Origin: Holtiella tumoricola
GTDB taxonomy: Bacteria; Bacillota; Clostridia; Lachnospirales; Cellulosilyticaceae
Length of the DNA stretch: 64,000 nucleotides
Direction: 5' to 3'
NCBI RefSeq assembly: GCF_027857615.1
Contig: NZ_JAQIFT010000049.1
Location: forward strand, 62,001 to 126,000
The position numbers and the translations under genes are program-made. The notes below the pieces were generated by a model. It was given only the letters and a program-made list of their open reading frames with translations, did no database searches and was not told the DNA's origin. Within the stretch, counting starts at the first letter, position 1. Each line of letters opens with the position of its first letter. Shown one piece after another: positions 16,874 to 26,121 of this stretch.

Positions 16874-19081
16874 ATGTCAAAAGTGAGAGTATATGAAATC
16901 GCGAAACAACTTGATATAAGTACAAAAGAGATACTTGATAAATTAAAAGAATATGGTTTTGAAGTACATAGCCATATGAGTTCATTGCAAGAGGATGAAG
17001 TGAATCTAATCATGGAATACTATGCACAAGAAGAACCTACTAATGAAAAAAAAGTTGAATCTGAAGAAGTCATTAAGCCACCCACACCTACATTATCTGA
17101 ACTTGAAAAGGCTAAAGAAACTTTGAAAAAGCAAGAAGAGCCATTACAACAATCAACACAAATAGCCGATCCGCGAACTACTAAGGAACGCACCAGGCCA
17201 GATTTAACGCATCAAGTTAAATCTACTAAAGGTAAGAATAAAAAGAAAAATAAAAATAAAAAGTTAGAAAAGGCAGGAAATATGGGACAACAAAATTTTG
17301 ATAATGAAAACAAAAACTTAAACGAAGATATTAAAGTAATCGAAATCCCTGCGAATATTAGTATTCGTGATTTAGCTGACAAAATGAATATGGCAGCAAT
17401 TGAACTTATTAAAAACCTTATGAAAAAAGGTAAAATGGCTACAATTAATCAAGAAATCGACTTTGAACTTGCAGCACAAGTAGCAGAAGAATTTGATATT
17501 ATTGTAGAATTAGAAGAAGAAAAAGATTTACTAGAAGAAATCTTTAAAGAAGTTGAAGATAAAGAAGAAGATTTAGAAGCAAGACCTCCAGTAGTAGTAG
17601 TAATGGGACACGTTGACCATGGTAAAACATCTCTTCTTGATGCAATTCGTTCAACACACGTAACAACAAGAGAAGCAGGTGGTATTACACAACATATCGG
17701 TGCTTCAACAGTTACATTAAATGGTAAGAAAATCACTTTCCTTGATACACCAGGGCATGAGGCTTTCACAGCAATGCGTATGCGTGGTGCTCAAGTAACA
17801 GATATTGCAATCTTAGTTGTTGCTGCAGATGATGGTGTTATGCCTCAAACAATTGAAGCGATTAACCATGCACGTGCAGCAGGTGTTGAAATTATTGTTG
17901 CAATCAATAAAATGGATAAACAAGGTGCAAACCCTGACCGTGTTAAACAAGAACTTGCTGATCAAGGACTTTTAGTAGAAGACTGGGGCGGTGACACAAT
18001 CTGTGTACCAGTATCAGCTGTTAAAGGAGAAGGTCTTGATAACCTTCTTGAAATGGTACTTTTAGTTGCAGAAATGAACAACTATAAAGCAAATCCTAAC
18101 TGTAAAGCACGTGGTACAATTGTTGAAGCACAGCTTGATAAAGGTCGTGGACCAGTTGCAACTGTACTTGTACAACGCGGTACGCTTAAAGTAGGAGATC
18201 CTATTGTAGCTGGATGTGCATATGGTCGTATTCGTGCGATGGTAGATGACAAAGGTCGTCAAGTGAAAAAAGCAGGTCCTTCTACACCAGTAGAAATCTT
18301 AGGTTTATCTGAAGTACCAGTAGCTGGTGATATGTTCTATGTAGCAAATAGCGATAAACAAGCACGTCAAGCAGCTGATAAAGTAAAAGCTCAAGGTAGA
18401 CTTCAAATCCTTGGACAATCACAACAAAAAGTATCTTTAGATGACCTTTATAACCAAATCCAAGAAGGACAAATGAAAGAACTTAATCTTATTGTTAAAG
18501 CAGACGTACAAGGTTCTGTTGAAGCAGTAAAACAAAGTTTAGAACGTCTTTCAAATGAAGAAGTACGTATTCGTATTATCCACGGTGCTGTTGGGGCAAT
18601 CACAGAATCTGACTTAATGCTTGCATCTGCATCAGGTGCGATCATCATTGGTTTCAACGTAAGACCTGATACTGCAACAAAAGCAATTGCAGACCGTGAA
18701 GAAGTTGATATTCGTCTTTACCGTGTTATCTACAATGCGATTGAAGATATTAAATCAGCGATGAAAGGTATGCTTGATCCTGAATTCGTAGAAAAAGTAA
18801 CAGGACATATTGAAGTACGTCAAACATTCAAAGTATCTGGTGTAGGTACAGTTGCAGGTGGATACGTATTAGATGGTAAAGTAGGACGTCATAGTGGTGT
18901 ACGTATTGTTCGTGACGGTATCGTAGTTTATGAAGGTAAGCTTGCATCATTAAAACGTTTCAAAGATGACGTTAAAGAAGTTAATACTGGATACGAATGT
19001 GGTCTTATGTTTGAACGTTTCAATGACATTAAAGAAGGCGACATTGCAGAAGCCTTCATTATGGAAGAAGTTCCAAGATAG
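16874..19081 (+). CDS. infB: Translation initiation factor IF-2
   Basis: GTPase that places initiator tRNA on the ribosome. 735 residues: an N-terminal IF2-N domain (1-50, VRVYEIAKQLDISTKEILDKL), a disordered linker with a Lys/Asn-rich stretch near 120-135, a second IF2-N domain around 155-205, then the G domain with GHVDHGKT at 245-252, DTPGHEAF, NKMDKQGA and SAVKGEG, followed by beta-barrel and C-terminal domains. An internal in-frame start giving a shorter form is possible, as in E. coli. AGGTGG precedes the ATG. Confidence 0.98.
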   Translation: MSKVRVYEIAKQLDISTKEILDKLKEYGFEVHSHMSSLQEDEVNLIMEYYAQEEPTNEKKVESEEVIKPPTPTLSELEKAKETLKKQEEPLQQSTQIADPRTTKERTRPDLTHQVKSTKGKNKKKNKNKKLEKAGNMGQQNFDNENKNLNEDIKVIEIPANISIRDLADKMNMAAIELIKNLMKKGKMATINQEIDFELAAQVAEEFDIIVELEEEKDLLEEIFKEVEDKEEDLEARPPVVVVMGHVDHGKTSLLDAIRSTHVTTREAGGITQHIGASTVTLNGKKITFLDTPGHEAFTAMRMRGAQVTDIAILVVAADDGVMPQTIEAINHARAAGVEIIVAINKMDKQGANPDRVKQELADQGLLVEDWGGDTICVPVSAVKGEGLDNLLEMVLLVAEMNNYKANPNCKARGTIVEAQLDKGRGPVATVLVQRGTLKVGDPIVAGCAYGRIRAMVDDKGRQVKKAGPSTPVEILGLSEVPVAGDMFYVANSDKQARQAADKVKAQGRLQILGQSQQKVSLDDLYNQIQEGQMKELNLIVKADVQGSVEAVKQSLERLSNEEVRIRIIHGAVGAITESDLMLASASGAIIIGFNVRPDTATKAIADREEVDIRLYRVIYNAIEDIKSAMKGMLDPEFVEKVTGHIEVRQTFKVSGVGTVAGGYVLDGKVGRHSGVRIVRDGIVVYEGKLASLKRFKDDVKEVNTGYECGLMFERFNDIKEGDIAEAFIMEEVPR

Positions 19082-19096
19082 GAAGTGGAGAATTAA

Positions 19097-19450
19097 ATGG
19101 CTAGTCAACGTATCATTAAGATAAACGAAGAAATTCGCAAAGAACTTTCAGAAATTGTTCGTTCAGAAATTAAAGACCCTCGTGTATCAGGTGCTATGGT
19201 TTCTGTTATGGACGTAGAAACAACAAATGATTTAAAATTTGCTAAAGTCTTTATTAGTGTTTTACAAGAAGACAAAAAAGAAGAAGCAATTGCTGGACTC
19301 AATGCAGCAGGTGGCTTCTTACGCAAAGAAATTGCAAGACGTATTAATTTACGTAATACACCACAACTTATTTTTAAATTAGATGAAACAATCGCTTATG
19401 GTATGAAAATGTCTAAGATGATTGATGATGCAATAAAAGGTCATAACTAA
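19097..19450 (+). CDS. rbfA: Ribosome-binding factor A
   Basis: Cold-adaptation and 16S rRNA 5' end maturation factor with a KH-like fold. 117 residues with INEEIRKELSEIVRSEIKDPRV at the N-terminus and the C-terminal AGGFLRKEIARRINLRNTPQLIF, both typical. It lies 15 bases after infB and 4 bases before nrnA. Confidence 0.97.
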   Translation: MASQRIIKINEEIRKELSEIVRSEIKDPRVSGAMVSVMDVETTNDLKFAKVFISVLQEDKKEEAIAGLNAAGGFLRKEIARRINLRNTPQLIFKLDETIAYGMKMSKMIDDAIKGHN

Positions 19451-19454
19451 GACT

Positions 19455-20405
19455 ATGTTTAGTCAAGTTATTGAAACCATTAAAGCAGCAAAGCATCTAA
19501 CAATAAGTGCACATACTAACCCCGATGGTGATGCCATCGGGGCTATGGTGGCTATGGGACAAATTTGTGCTTTAATGGATAAACCTTATACTATTTTATT
19601 AGAAGAACCTATTAAGAAGTTAAGTTACTTAATAGAAACTTGTAATTGGGCAACAAGCTTAGAACAACCAGTAGATACATTTATTGCACTAGATTGTGGA
19701 GATGTTGATAGGTTAGTAGGTTACAAAGCTTATTTTAAGGACGCACATACAACCATTAATATTGATCATCATATGACAAACACATTTTATGGTGCATATA
19801 ATATAGTAGAAAAAGAGGCTTCTTCAACATGTGAAGTGATTTATCAATTAGTTTTTGCATTAGGTTTAGAAATAAATGTACCTCTTGGACAAGCACTTTA
19901 TACAGGGCTTGTAACAGATACTGGTGGTTTTATGCATAATTGTACAGCACCTAGTACCCATTTAGCAGCAGCTAAACTCATTGAATTAGATTTTGATGCA
20001 CCAGCAATATACCGTAAACTTATTCATGAGAAGTCCCTTGCAACAGTTAAGTTACAAGGCATGGCAGTGAGTCATTTAGAATGCTTAGATGAAAAGGGTA
20101 TTTATCTTGCAACATTATCACAAGATGAACTTGTAAAAAGTGGAGCTACTAAAGAAGATGTAGATGGTGTAGTAAGCTATCTTAAAAATATTGAGGGAAT
20201 AGAGGTTATGGCCTTTATTTACCCAAAAGGTGAAAACAGTTATAAGTTAAGTATGCGTGCAAATCCACCTTATGATGTAGCTAGCTTTTGTGCTCAGTTT
20301 GGTGGAGGTGGTCACATCTTAGCTGCTGGTGCCACAATTGATGGTACTTTAGAGGGAGCAACCCGCCTTGTAAAAGATAAATTAAAAGAAATGATGAGTA
20401 GCTAG
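19455..20405 (+). CDS. nrnA: DHH-family oligoribonuclease/pAp phosphatase NrnA
   Basis: Mn-dependent phosphoesterase that degrades very short RNAs and 3'-phosphoadenosine 5'-phosphate. 316 residues: DHH domain with AHTNPDGDAIGA (about 21-32), ALDCGDVD and NIDHHMTN, then a DHHA1 domain with GGGGHILAAGATI near the C-terminus. Codons for NPDGDAIG form a perfect GC-rich hairpin (19520-19542). Position between rbfA and truB is the usual one in Firmicutes. Confidence 0.93.
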   Translation: MFSQVIETIKAAKHLTISAHTNPDGDAIGAMVAMGQICALMDKPYTILLEEPIKKLSYLIETCNWATSLEQPVDTFIALDCGDVDRLVGYKAYFKDAHTTINIDHHMTNTFYGAYNIVEKEASSTCEVIYQLVFALGLEINVPLGQALYTGLVTDTGGFMHNCTAPSTHLAAAKLIELDFDAPAIYRKLIHEKSLATVKLQGMAVSHLECLDEKGIYLATLSQDELVKSGATKEDVDGVVSYLKNIEGIEVMAFIYPKGENSYKLSMRANPPYDVASFCAQFGGGGHILAAGATIDGTLEGATRLVKDKLKEMMSS

Positions 20406-20418
20406 AAAGAGGATGTTT

Positions 20419-21309
20419 ATGCAAAGTGGTATCATTAATATTTACAAAGAAAAGGGATTCACTTCTCATGACGTTGTAGCTAAAGCACGTGGCATTTTGC
20501 GTGAACGTAAGATTGGGCACACTGGTACGCTAGATCCAGATGCAGAAGGTGTACTTCCAATTTGTATTGGTAAAGCAACCAAAGTTGTTCCCTATTTAAC
20601 AGATGCAGATAAATGCTACGAAGCAACTGTACGTTTAGGTGCATACACAACAACAGAAGATGCGTCAGGTGAAATTTTAGAAACGTTTCCTGTTCAAGTA
20701 ACAAAGGAACAAATCCTAGAAGTTGTTAAAAGTTTTGAAGGAGCATATACTCAAATTCCACCTATGTACTCAGCAATCAAAGTAAATGGAGTACGTCTTT
20801 ATGAATTGGCGCGTAAAGGAATTGTTGTAGATCGCCCTAGTCGTGAAGTCACTATTATGCAATGTGATGTCATAGAATGGATAGATGAAACAGCTTTTAA
20901 AATTCGGGTAGATTGTTCTAAAGGCACGTATATTCGCACACTTTGTACAGATATAGGTAAAAAATTAGGATGCGGTGCCTATATGGAGACCCTTCTAAGA
21001 ACCAGGGTAGGACAGTATATGCTTGAAGATAGCATTACTCTTAAACAACTTGAGACCTATAAAGAAGAAATTACACCTTATATGCATACAATAGAAGCAT
21101 TATTTAAAAAATATCCTGAAGTGACGATTAAAGAAGACTATAATAAAATATTGTATAATGGTAATCCACTAAGCTTTAAAGCAGCTGTTGCGTTACCGAA
21201 AGAACCAGTAGACTTCATACGTGTTTACGATAATGAAGGGAAATTTATAGGTCTTTATACAATCAATGAGGCTAAACAACAATTAACAATGGAAAGAAAC
21301 TTTATGTAG
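20419..21309 (+). CDS. truB: tRNA pseudouridine-55 synthase
   Basis: Converts U55 of tRNA to pseudouridine. 296 residues from the ATG at 20419; the ATG at 20413 directly abuts AAAGAGG and has no room for ribosome binding. The catalytic Asp39 lies in GHTGTLDPDAEGVL; QIPPMYSAIKVNGVRLYELAR and CSKGTYIRTLCTDIG follow as expected. It is in the conserved rbfA-nrnA-truB-ribF run. Confidence 0.96.
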   Translation: MQSGIINIYKEKGFTSHDVVAKARGILRERKIGHTGTLDPDAEGVLPICIGKATKVVPYLTDADKCYEATVRLGAYTTTEDASGEILETFPVQVTKEQILEVVKSFEGAYTQIPPMYSAIKVNGVRLYELARKGIVVDRPSREVTIMQCDVIEWIDETAFKIRVDCSKGTYIRTLCTDIGKKLGCGAYMETLLRTRVGQYMLEDSITLKQLETYKEEITPYMHTIEALFKKYPEVTIKEDYNKILYNGNPLSFKAAVALPKEPVDFIRVYDNEGKFIGLYTINEAKQQLTMERNFM

Positions 21310-21352
21310 TTCATTTTAAAGGTACATGATGGTACCAAAAGGAGGTGGGACT

Positions 21353-22282
21353 GTGCAATATAAGTGTGGGGAAACAACACTAGAACTTGGAAATGAAAGT
21401 GTAGTTGTATTAGGAAATTTTGATGGTGTACATAAAGGACATCAAAAACTTTTGCAAGTAGCTAAAGACTTAGCAAAAGCCAAGAATCTTTTAGCAGTTG
21501 CACTTTCCTTTTATCCACATCCTACATGGGTGCTTGGAAATCAACCAAAGCCTCTTGTTATGTCTAGACAAGATCGCAAACATAAAATTAAAGAGGAAGG
21601 AATGGATGTGTTTATTGAATATCCATTTACTAAATCTTTTGCATCAATTAGTCCAGAGCAATTTTTTAAAGAGGTACTTGTTGATAAGTTACATGCACGT
21701 GCTATTGTTATAGGAAGTAATTATTTCTTTGGTAAAGGTAAAGCTGGTAATGTAACTTGTATGCGTGGTCTTGGTGAGAAGTACGATGTGGAAATTATTG
21801 TAGTAGATACCGTTAAAATAGAAGGGGAAGTTATATCAAGTACACATATTCGAAGTCTTATTAGTGAAGGTAAGATGGAAGAAGCTGAGGACTTATTGGG
21901 ACACCCCTATACAATCATTGGAACTGTTGTACATGGTAAGAAGTTAGGACGTACAATTGGATTTCCGACTTTAAACATTATTGCAGACCCAGATCGTATT
22001 CATCCACCAAATGGTGTATATGCTACAACAGTGAAGGTATATAATCATGTATATATGGGAATAACTAATGTAGGATATAATCCAACTGTAGGTGGCAATG
22101 TGAAGATGATAGAGACACATCTTATGGATTTTGAAGGAGATTTATATGGTGTGGAGATAGAAGTTTCCTTCCATTGCTTCATTCGACCTGAAAAGAAATT
22201 TACTGGAATTGAAGAACTTTCAAATCAAATTGCTGCAGATACAAAAGTAGTGAGAAATTTTTTAGCGAAAATGAGGAAGTAG
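21353..22282 (+). CDS. ribF: Bifunctional riboflavin kinase/FAD synthetase
   Basis: Makes FMN and then FAD from riboflavin. 309 residues: N-terminal nucleotidyltransferase domain with VVLGNFDGVHKGHQKLL (HxGH-like) and a C-terminal kinase domain with GKKLGRTIGFPTLNI and YNPTVGG. The GTG at 21353 is taken as start because GGAGGTGG (21341-21348) is well placed for it; an ATG at 21326 would put that site inside the gene. The rpsO promoter overlaps its last bases. Confidence 0.95.
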   Translation: MQYKCGETTLELGNESVVVLGNFDGVHKGHQKLLQVAKDLAKAKNLLAVALSFYPHPTWVLGNQPKPLVMSRQDRKHKIKEEGMDVFIEYPFTKSFASISPEQFFKEVLVDKLHARAIVIGSNYFFGKGKAGNVTCMRGLGEKYDVEIIVVDTVKIEGEVISSTHIRSLISEGKMEEAEDLLGHPYTIIGTVVHGKKLGRTIGFPTLNIIADPDRIHPPNGVYATTVKVYNHVYMGITNVGYNPTVGGNVKMIETHLMDFEGDLYGVEIEVSFHCFIRPEKKFTGIEELSNQIAADTKVVRNFLAKMRK

Positions 22283-22311
22283 TTTACAAGCTACACCCTG
22301 TATGCTATACT
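22283..22311 (+). promoter_or_regulatory. Promoter of rpsO
   Basis: TTTACA (22283-22288) and TATACT (22306-22311) lie 17 bases apart, with TG at 22303-22304 forming an extended -10. The -35 begins right after the ribF stop codon. It gives rpsO a transcript of its own, starting near 22318. Confidence 0.8.
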
Positions 22312-22326
22312 ATTTAAGGATTTAGA

Positions 22327-22372
22327 CCATTACTCAGATTTTGGACACTCCGACCTTTATCTTAGTAAATGG
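22327..22372 (+). promoter_or_regulatory. Possible stem in the rpsO leader
   Basis: CCATTACT (22327-22334) can pair with AGTAAATGG (22364-22372) over eight pairs with one bulged A. The leader is about 84 bases long. S15 is known to repress its own mRNA in several bacteria using different RNA folds, so this is a candidate binding site; no known leader family was recognised. Confidence 0.35.
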
Positions 22373-22401
22373 AACACTTACAAACTTAGGAGGAAGTCAC
22401 A

Positions 22402-22665
22402 ATGACTAAAGAATTCAAACAAGAACTTATGCAAAAATACGCAAGAACTGCTAACGATACTGGTTCTCCAGAAGTACAAATCGCACTTCTTACAGAAAGA
22501 ATCAACCACTTAACAGATCACTTACGTACACACAAAAAAGACCACCATTCACGTCGTGGTTTATTCTTAATGATCGGTAAAAGAAGAGGTCTTTTAGATT
22601 ACTTAATCAGAACAGACATCGAAAGATACCGTGCAATCATCAAAGAATTAGGAATCAGAAAATAA
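22402..22665 (+). CDS. rpsO: 30S ribosomal protein S15
   Basis: Primary-binding ribosomal protein of the small subunit, 87 residues, the normal length. It shows ARTANDTGSPEVQIALLTERI, HLRTHKKDHHSRRGLFLMIGKRR and LLDYL as in all S15. AGGAGG (22389-22394) precedes the ATG. It has its own promoter and a strong terminator 15 bases after the stop, followed by pnp, the same pairing as in many bacteria. Confidence 0.99.
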   Translation: MTKEFKQELMQKYARTANDTGSPEVQIALLTERINHLTDHLRTHKKDHHSRRGLFLMIGKRRGLLDYLIRTDIERYRAIIKELGIRK

Positions 22666-22680
22666 TAACTTTGACAGGAC

Positions 22681-22706
22681 AGGGCGGAGGTTTCCGCCCT
22701 TTTTTG
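22681..22706 (+). terminator. Intrinsic terminator after rpsO
   Basis: Perfect eight-pair stem AGGGCGGA (22681-22688) / TCCGCCCT (22693-22700) with a four-base loop and a run of T to 22705. It separates rpsO from pnp, though read-through is common in rpsO-pnp pairs. Confidence 0.95.
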
Positions 22707-22734
22707 TAATACTAATGGGGCAGACGCATACTTA

Positions 22735-22786
22735 TTGTGCAATGTTACAAATCTTTAAGTGCTTAAAGATTTATAAGATTGCGCAA
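22735..22786 (+). promoter_or_regulatory. Long hairpin in the pnp leader
   Basis: TTGTGCAAT (22735-22743) pairs with ATTGCGCAA (22778-22786), nine pairs with one G-T, and inside it AAATCTTTAA (22749-22758) pairs perfectly with TTAAAGATTT (22763-22772). Three of the five bases between the two stems also pair, so the whole element is a near-continuous stem of over 20 pairs with a four-base loop, about 40 bases before the pnp start. It resembles in form the RNase III-cleaved leader through which E. coli PNPase controls itself; the function here is inferred. Confidence 0.55.
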
Positions 22787-22827
22787 GCGATGTGAGATGC
22801 CTCAAGATAATCGAAAGGGGTATTGTT

Positions 22828-24960
22828 ATGGTAAAAAATTATTCAACTACATTAGCAGGTAGACCACTTAAAGTGGAAATTGGCAAAATGGCTGGTCTTG
22901 CAAATGGTAGTGCATTAGTAAGTTATGGTGAAACAACTATTTTAGCTACAGTAGTAGCAAGTGATGAACCAAAAGAAGGGATTGACTTTTTCCCTCTTAG
23001 TGTAAACTATGAAGAAAAGTTCTATGCAGTAGGAAGAATTCCAGGAGGATACATTAAACGTGAGGGACGTCCATCAGAACGTGCGATTCTTACATCACGT
23101 GTTATTGACCGTCCAATGCGTCCACTTTTCCCAAAAGATTACCGTAATGATGTTGTTATTACAACAACTGTTATGTCTGTAGACCAAGATTGTAGTCCAG
23201 AAGTAACAGCTATGATTGCAGCTTCACTTGTTGTAGATATTTCAGATATTCCATTTGCAGGTCCAGTAGGTTCTGTACAAGTTGGTTTAGTAGATGGAGA
23301 ACTCATCATCAACCCAACTTCAGCTCAAAGAGAAGTAAGTGACCTTGCTTTAACTGTTTCATCAAGTAGTACAAAAGTTATGATGATTGAAGCTGGAGCA
23401 AATGAAGTAGCAGAAGATCTTATGTTTGATGCAATTATGAAAGCACATGCAGTAAACCAAGAAATCGTTCAATTTATTAACGAGATTAAAGCTGACTGTG
23501 GTAAAGCTAAAAAAGATAATTATACAACATGTACAGTACCAGCAGATATTCAAAACGAAATCATTGCAATGATTGGTGATGAACGTATGGAAACTGCTGT
23601 ATTTACAGATGATAAACAAGTTCGTGAAACACAACTTAAAGCAATTAAAGATGAAATCATTGAAAAATTAACAGCAGAAGGTAAAGAAGAACATTTAGCT
23701 CAGCTTGGTGAAGTGTTCTACAACTTCGAAAAGAAAACAGTACGTCGTATGATCTTAAAAGAACATAAACGTCCAGATGGTCGTGCATTAGACGAAATTC
23801 GTCCACTTGCAGCTGATATCGATTTAATTCCACGTGTACACGGATCAGGTATGTTTACTAGAGGACAAACACAAGTATTAACACTTACAACACTTGGACC
23901 TTTAGCAGATACACAAACATTAGATGGTTTAGATGAATTAGAAGTATCTAAACGTTATATGCACCACTATAACTTCCCACCTTACTCAGTAGGTGAAGCC
24001 CGTTCACCACGTGCACCAGGCCGTCGTGAAGTAGGTCATGGTGCCCTTGCAGAACGTGCACTTTTACCAGTATTACCATCAGAACATGAATTCCCATATG
24101 CAATTCGTACTGTATCAGAAGTATTAAGCTCAAATGGTTCTACTTCTCAAGCAAGTATTTGTGGTTCATCACTTTCTCTTATGGCAGCAGGTGTACCACT
24201 TAAATCAGCAGTTGCAGGTATTTCAGTAGGTCTTGTAACAGGTGAGTCAGATGAAGATTTCGTAATGCTTACAGATATCCAAGGCTTAGAAGACTTCTTT
24301 GGAGATATGGACTTTAAAGTAGGTGGAACACATAAAGGGATTACAGCTATTCAAATGGATATGAAAATCCAAGGGTTAACACCAGAAATTATTCGTCAAG
24401 CATTTGAACAAACAAGAAAAGGCCGTTTATATATCTTAGATGAGATTATGACACCTGCTATTGCTGCACCACGTACAGAACTTTCTGAGTATGCACCACA
24501 AATTATTCAAATCACAATTAACCCAGAAAAGATTAGTGAAGTAATCGGACCAAAAGGTAAAATGATTAATAAAATCATTGATGAAACAGGCGTTAAAATT
24601 GATATTGAAGATGATGGACGCGTATTTATCTGTGGTACAGATGCGGATAAAACTGCTCGTGCAATTGAAATCATTCAAGGGATTGCAAAAGATATCGAAG
24701 CAGGAGAAGTATACAACGGTAAAGTTGTAAGGCTTATGAACTTTGGTGCCTTTGTAGAACTTTTACCAGGTAAAGAAGGCCTTGTACACATTTCTCAGCT
24801 TGCACATGAACGTGTAGAAAAAGTTGAAGATGTGGTAGCTGTAGGTGATATGATTCAAGTTAAAGTTATTGAAATTGACAAACAAGGTCGTATCAATCTT
24901 TCAAGAAAAGTTTTACTTGAAAAACCTAAACGTGAAGAAACTGTTACAGAAGAAAAATAG
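22828..24960 (+). CDS. pnp: Polyribonucleotide nucleotidyltransferase (PNPase)
   Basis: 3'-5' phosphorolytic exoribonuclease of RNA decay. 710 residues: two RNase PH domains (about 1-210 and 300-540) joined by a helical domain, with FTRGQTQVLTLTTLG in the second, then a KH domain (ISEVIGPKGKMINKIIDETG) and an S1 domain (GKVVRLMNFGAFVELLPGKEGLVHIS). ATG 22828 follows GAAAGGGG; the open frame extends upstream to 22792 into the leader hairpin region and is not credible there. It ends the core translation block. Confidence 0.98.
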   Translation: MVKNYSTTLAGRPLKVEIGKMAGLANGSALVSYGETTILATVVASDEPKEGIDFFPLSVNYEEKFYAVGRIPGGYIKREGRPSERAILTSRVIDRPMRPLFPKDYRNDVVITTTVMSVDQDCSPEVTAMIAASLVVDISDIPFAGPVGSVQVGLVDGELIINPTSAQREVSDLALTVSSSSTKVMMIEAGANEVAEDLMFDAIMKAHAVNQEIVQFINEIKADCGKAKKDNYTTCTVPADIQNEIIAMIGDERMETAVFTDDKQVRETQLKAIKDEIIEKLTAEGKEEHLAQLGEVFYNFEKKTVRRMILKEHKRPDGRALDEIRPLAADIDLIPRVHGSGMFTRGQTQVLTLTTLGPLADTQTLDGLDELEVSKRYMHHYNFPPYSVGEARSPRAPGRREVGHGALAERALLPVLPSEHEFPYAIRTVSEVLSSNGSTSQASICGSSLSLMAAGVPLKSAVAGISVGLVTGESDEDFVMLTDIQGLEDFFGDMDFKVGGTHKGITAIQMDMKIQGLTPEIIRQAFEQTRKGRLYILDEIMTPAIAAPRTELSEYAPQIIQITINPEKISEVIGPKGKMINKIIDETGVKIDIEDDGRVFICGTDADKTARAIEIIQGIAKDIEAGEVYNGKVVRLMNFGAFVELLPGKEGLVHISQLAHERVEKVEDVVAVGDMIQVKVIEIDKQGRINLSRKVLLEKPKREETVTEEK

Positions 24961-25008
24961 GCATAAAGTATTAAACTTTAGCATAGAGTAGGATAGTTGT
25001 ACAATATA

Positions 25009-25055
25009 GGGCTGTTGTAAAAAGTTCACTTGATGTAGTGAACTTGCGACAGCCC
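25009..25055 (+). terminator. Hairpin terminator after pnp
   Basis: GGGCTGTTG (25009-25017) pairs with CGACAGCCC (25047-25055), and an inner AGTTCACT (25023-25030) pairs with AGTGAACT (25037-25044). A T-rich but interrupted stretch follows. Probably the end of the pnp transcript; factor-dependent or bidirectional action is possible. Confidence 0.65.
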
Positions 25056-25114
25056 TCTATTCTGTCTTAAAATAAACTAATGAAAAGGCCATATTTACTT
25101 TGGGGAGTAGAAAA

Positions 25115-25822
25115 ATGGATAATAAAGAACGCTTTACTTTGGGACTTAGAAAGGCTATGCCAATAGCATTAGGCTATTTCCCAGTATCATTTACATTTGG
25201 AATTATGGCAGCCTCAGGGGGATTAAGTCCTCTTATGGCTGTCCTCATTTCCATGACAAACTTTACATCAGCAGGGCAATTTGCAGGTACTCAATTAATG
25301 CTTATAAGTGGGCCTCTTTTAGAGATTGCTGTAACTACATTTGTGATTAACATTCGCTATATGCTGATGTCTCTTGCCATTAGCCAGAAACTTGCACCTA
25401 TGAGATTAGGAAAAAAATTAATTTTAGCTTTTGGAATTACAGATGAAACGTTTGCACTTGCGTCACTTGAGAAAAAAGAAATACCTTTTTTACATATGTT
25501 AGGGATTATTGTAGGACCTTATATAGGATGGGCATTAGGTACCTTTTGTGGTGCCTATGCATCATCTTTACTACCAATGAGTATTCAACAAGCTATGGGA
25601 ATCGCTTTATATGCTATGTTTATCGCCCTTATTATACCAGGTATGAAGAAAGCTAAGGCAGTATGCTATGTCGTGCTTTTGACAATCGGGTTGAGTTTAT
25701 TATTCCATTTTATGCCTTTTATTAGGCAATTAACGGATGGTTGGAAGATTATCTTTATTACCATTATAGGAAGTGGTATAGGGGCATGGTTATTTCCAAT
25801 TAATGAGGAGGATTTTACATAA
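25115..25822 (+). CDS. azlC: AzlC, branched-chain amino acid exporter large subunit
   Basis: Membrane protein of the AzlC (LIV-E) family that, with AzlD, exports branched-chain amino acids or related compounds. 235 residues and about seven hydrophobic helices; ALGYFPVSFTFGIMAA near the N-terminus and SAGQFAGTQLM are typical. ATG 25115 is preceded by GGGGAG; an in-frame TTG at 25100 is less likely. It overlaps azlD by one base. Confidence 0.92.
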   Translation: MDNKERFTLGLRKAMPIALGYFPVSFTFGIMAASGGLSPLMAVLISMTNFTSAGQFAGTQLMLISGPLLEIAVTTFVINIRYMLMSLAISQKLAPMRLGKKLILAFGITDETFALASLEKKEIPFLHMLGIIVGPYIGWALGTFCGAYASSLLPMSIQQAMGIALYAMFIALIIPGMKKAKAVCYVVLLTIGLSLLFHFMPFIRQLTDGWKIIFITIIGSGIGAWLFPINEEDFT

Positions 25823-26118
25823 TGTACATATTATTAGCGATTGGAGTGATGGCTCTTGTAACCTATTTACCAAGAGTTATTCCCCTAATCTTAATGAAAA
25901 AGAAAATACAGTCCAAATTTGTGCAATCCTTTTTATACTATGTGCCCTATACTGTTTTAGCTGCAATGACTTTTCCAGCTATTTTTAATTCGACAGGAAG
26001 CTTATTAAGTGGTATAGTAGGTGCAGGGATAAGCATAGGCCTTGCGTATTTGGGTGGAAGTTTACTTCAAGTGTCTATTGTGGCTGTTATTGCAGTCTAT
26101 ATTATGAATCTATTTTAG
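25822..26118 (+). CDS. azlD: AzlD, branched-chain amino acid exporter small subunit
   Basis: Small membrane protein of 98 residues with about four helices, beginning VMALVTYLPRVIPLILM, the conserved segment of AzlD. It overlaps azlC by one base (ATG formed from the azlC stop) and both are preceded by GAGGAG inside azlC. Partner of AzlC in export. Confidence 0.9.
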   Translation: MYILLAIGVMALVTYLPRVIPLILMKKKIQSKFVQSFLYYVPYTVLAAMTFPAIFNSTGSLLSGIVGAGISIGLAYLGGSLLQVSIVAVIAVYIMNLF

Positions 26119-26121
26119 AAG

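Noticed and set aside
22671..22712. Promoter for pnp (TTGACA at 22671 with TAATAC at 22707)
   Set aside because: The spacing is 30 bases and the rpsO terminator lies between the two boxes.
25009..25055. Small transposon-like (MITE) element after pnp
   Set aside because: Only one copy is seen, with no target duplication; a terminator explains it better.
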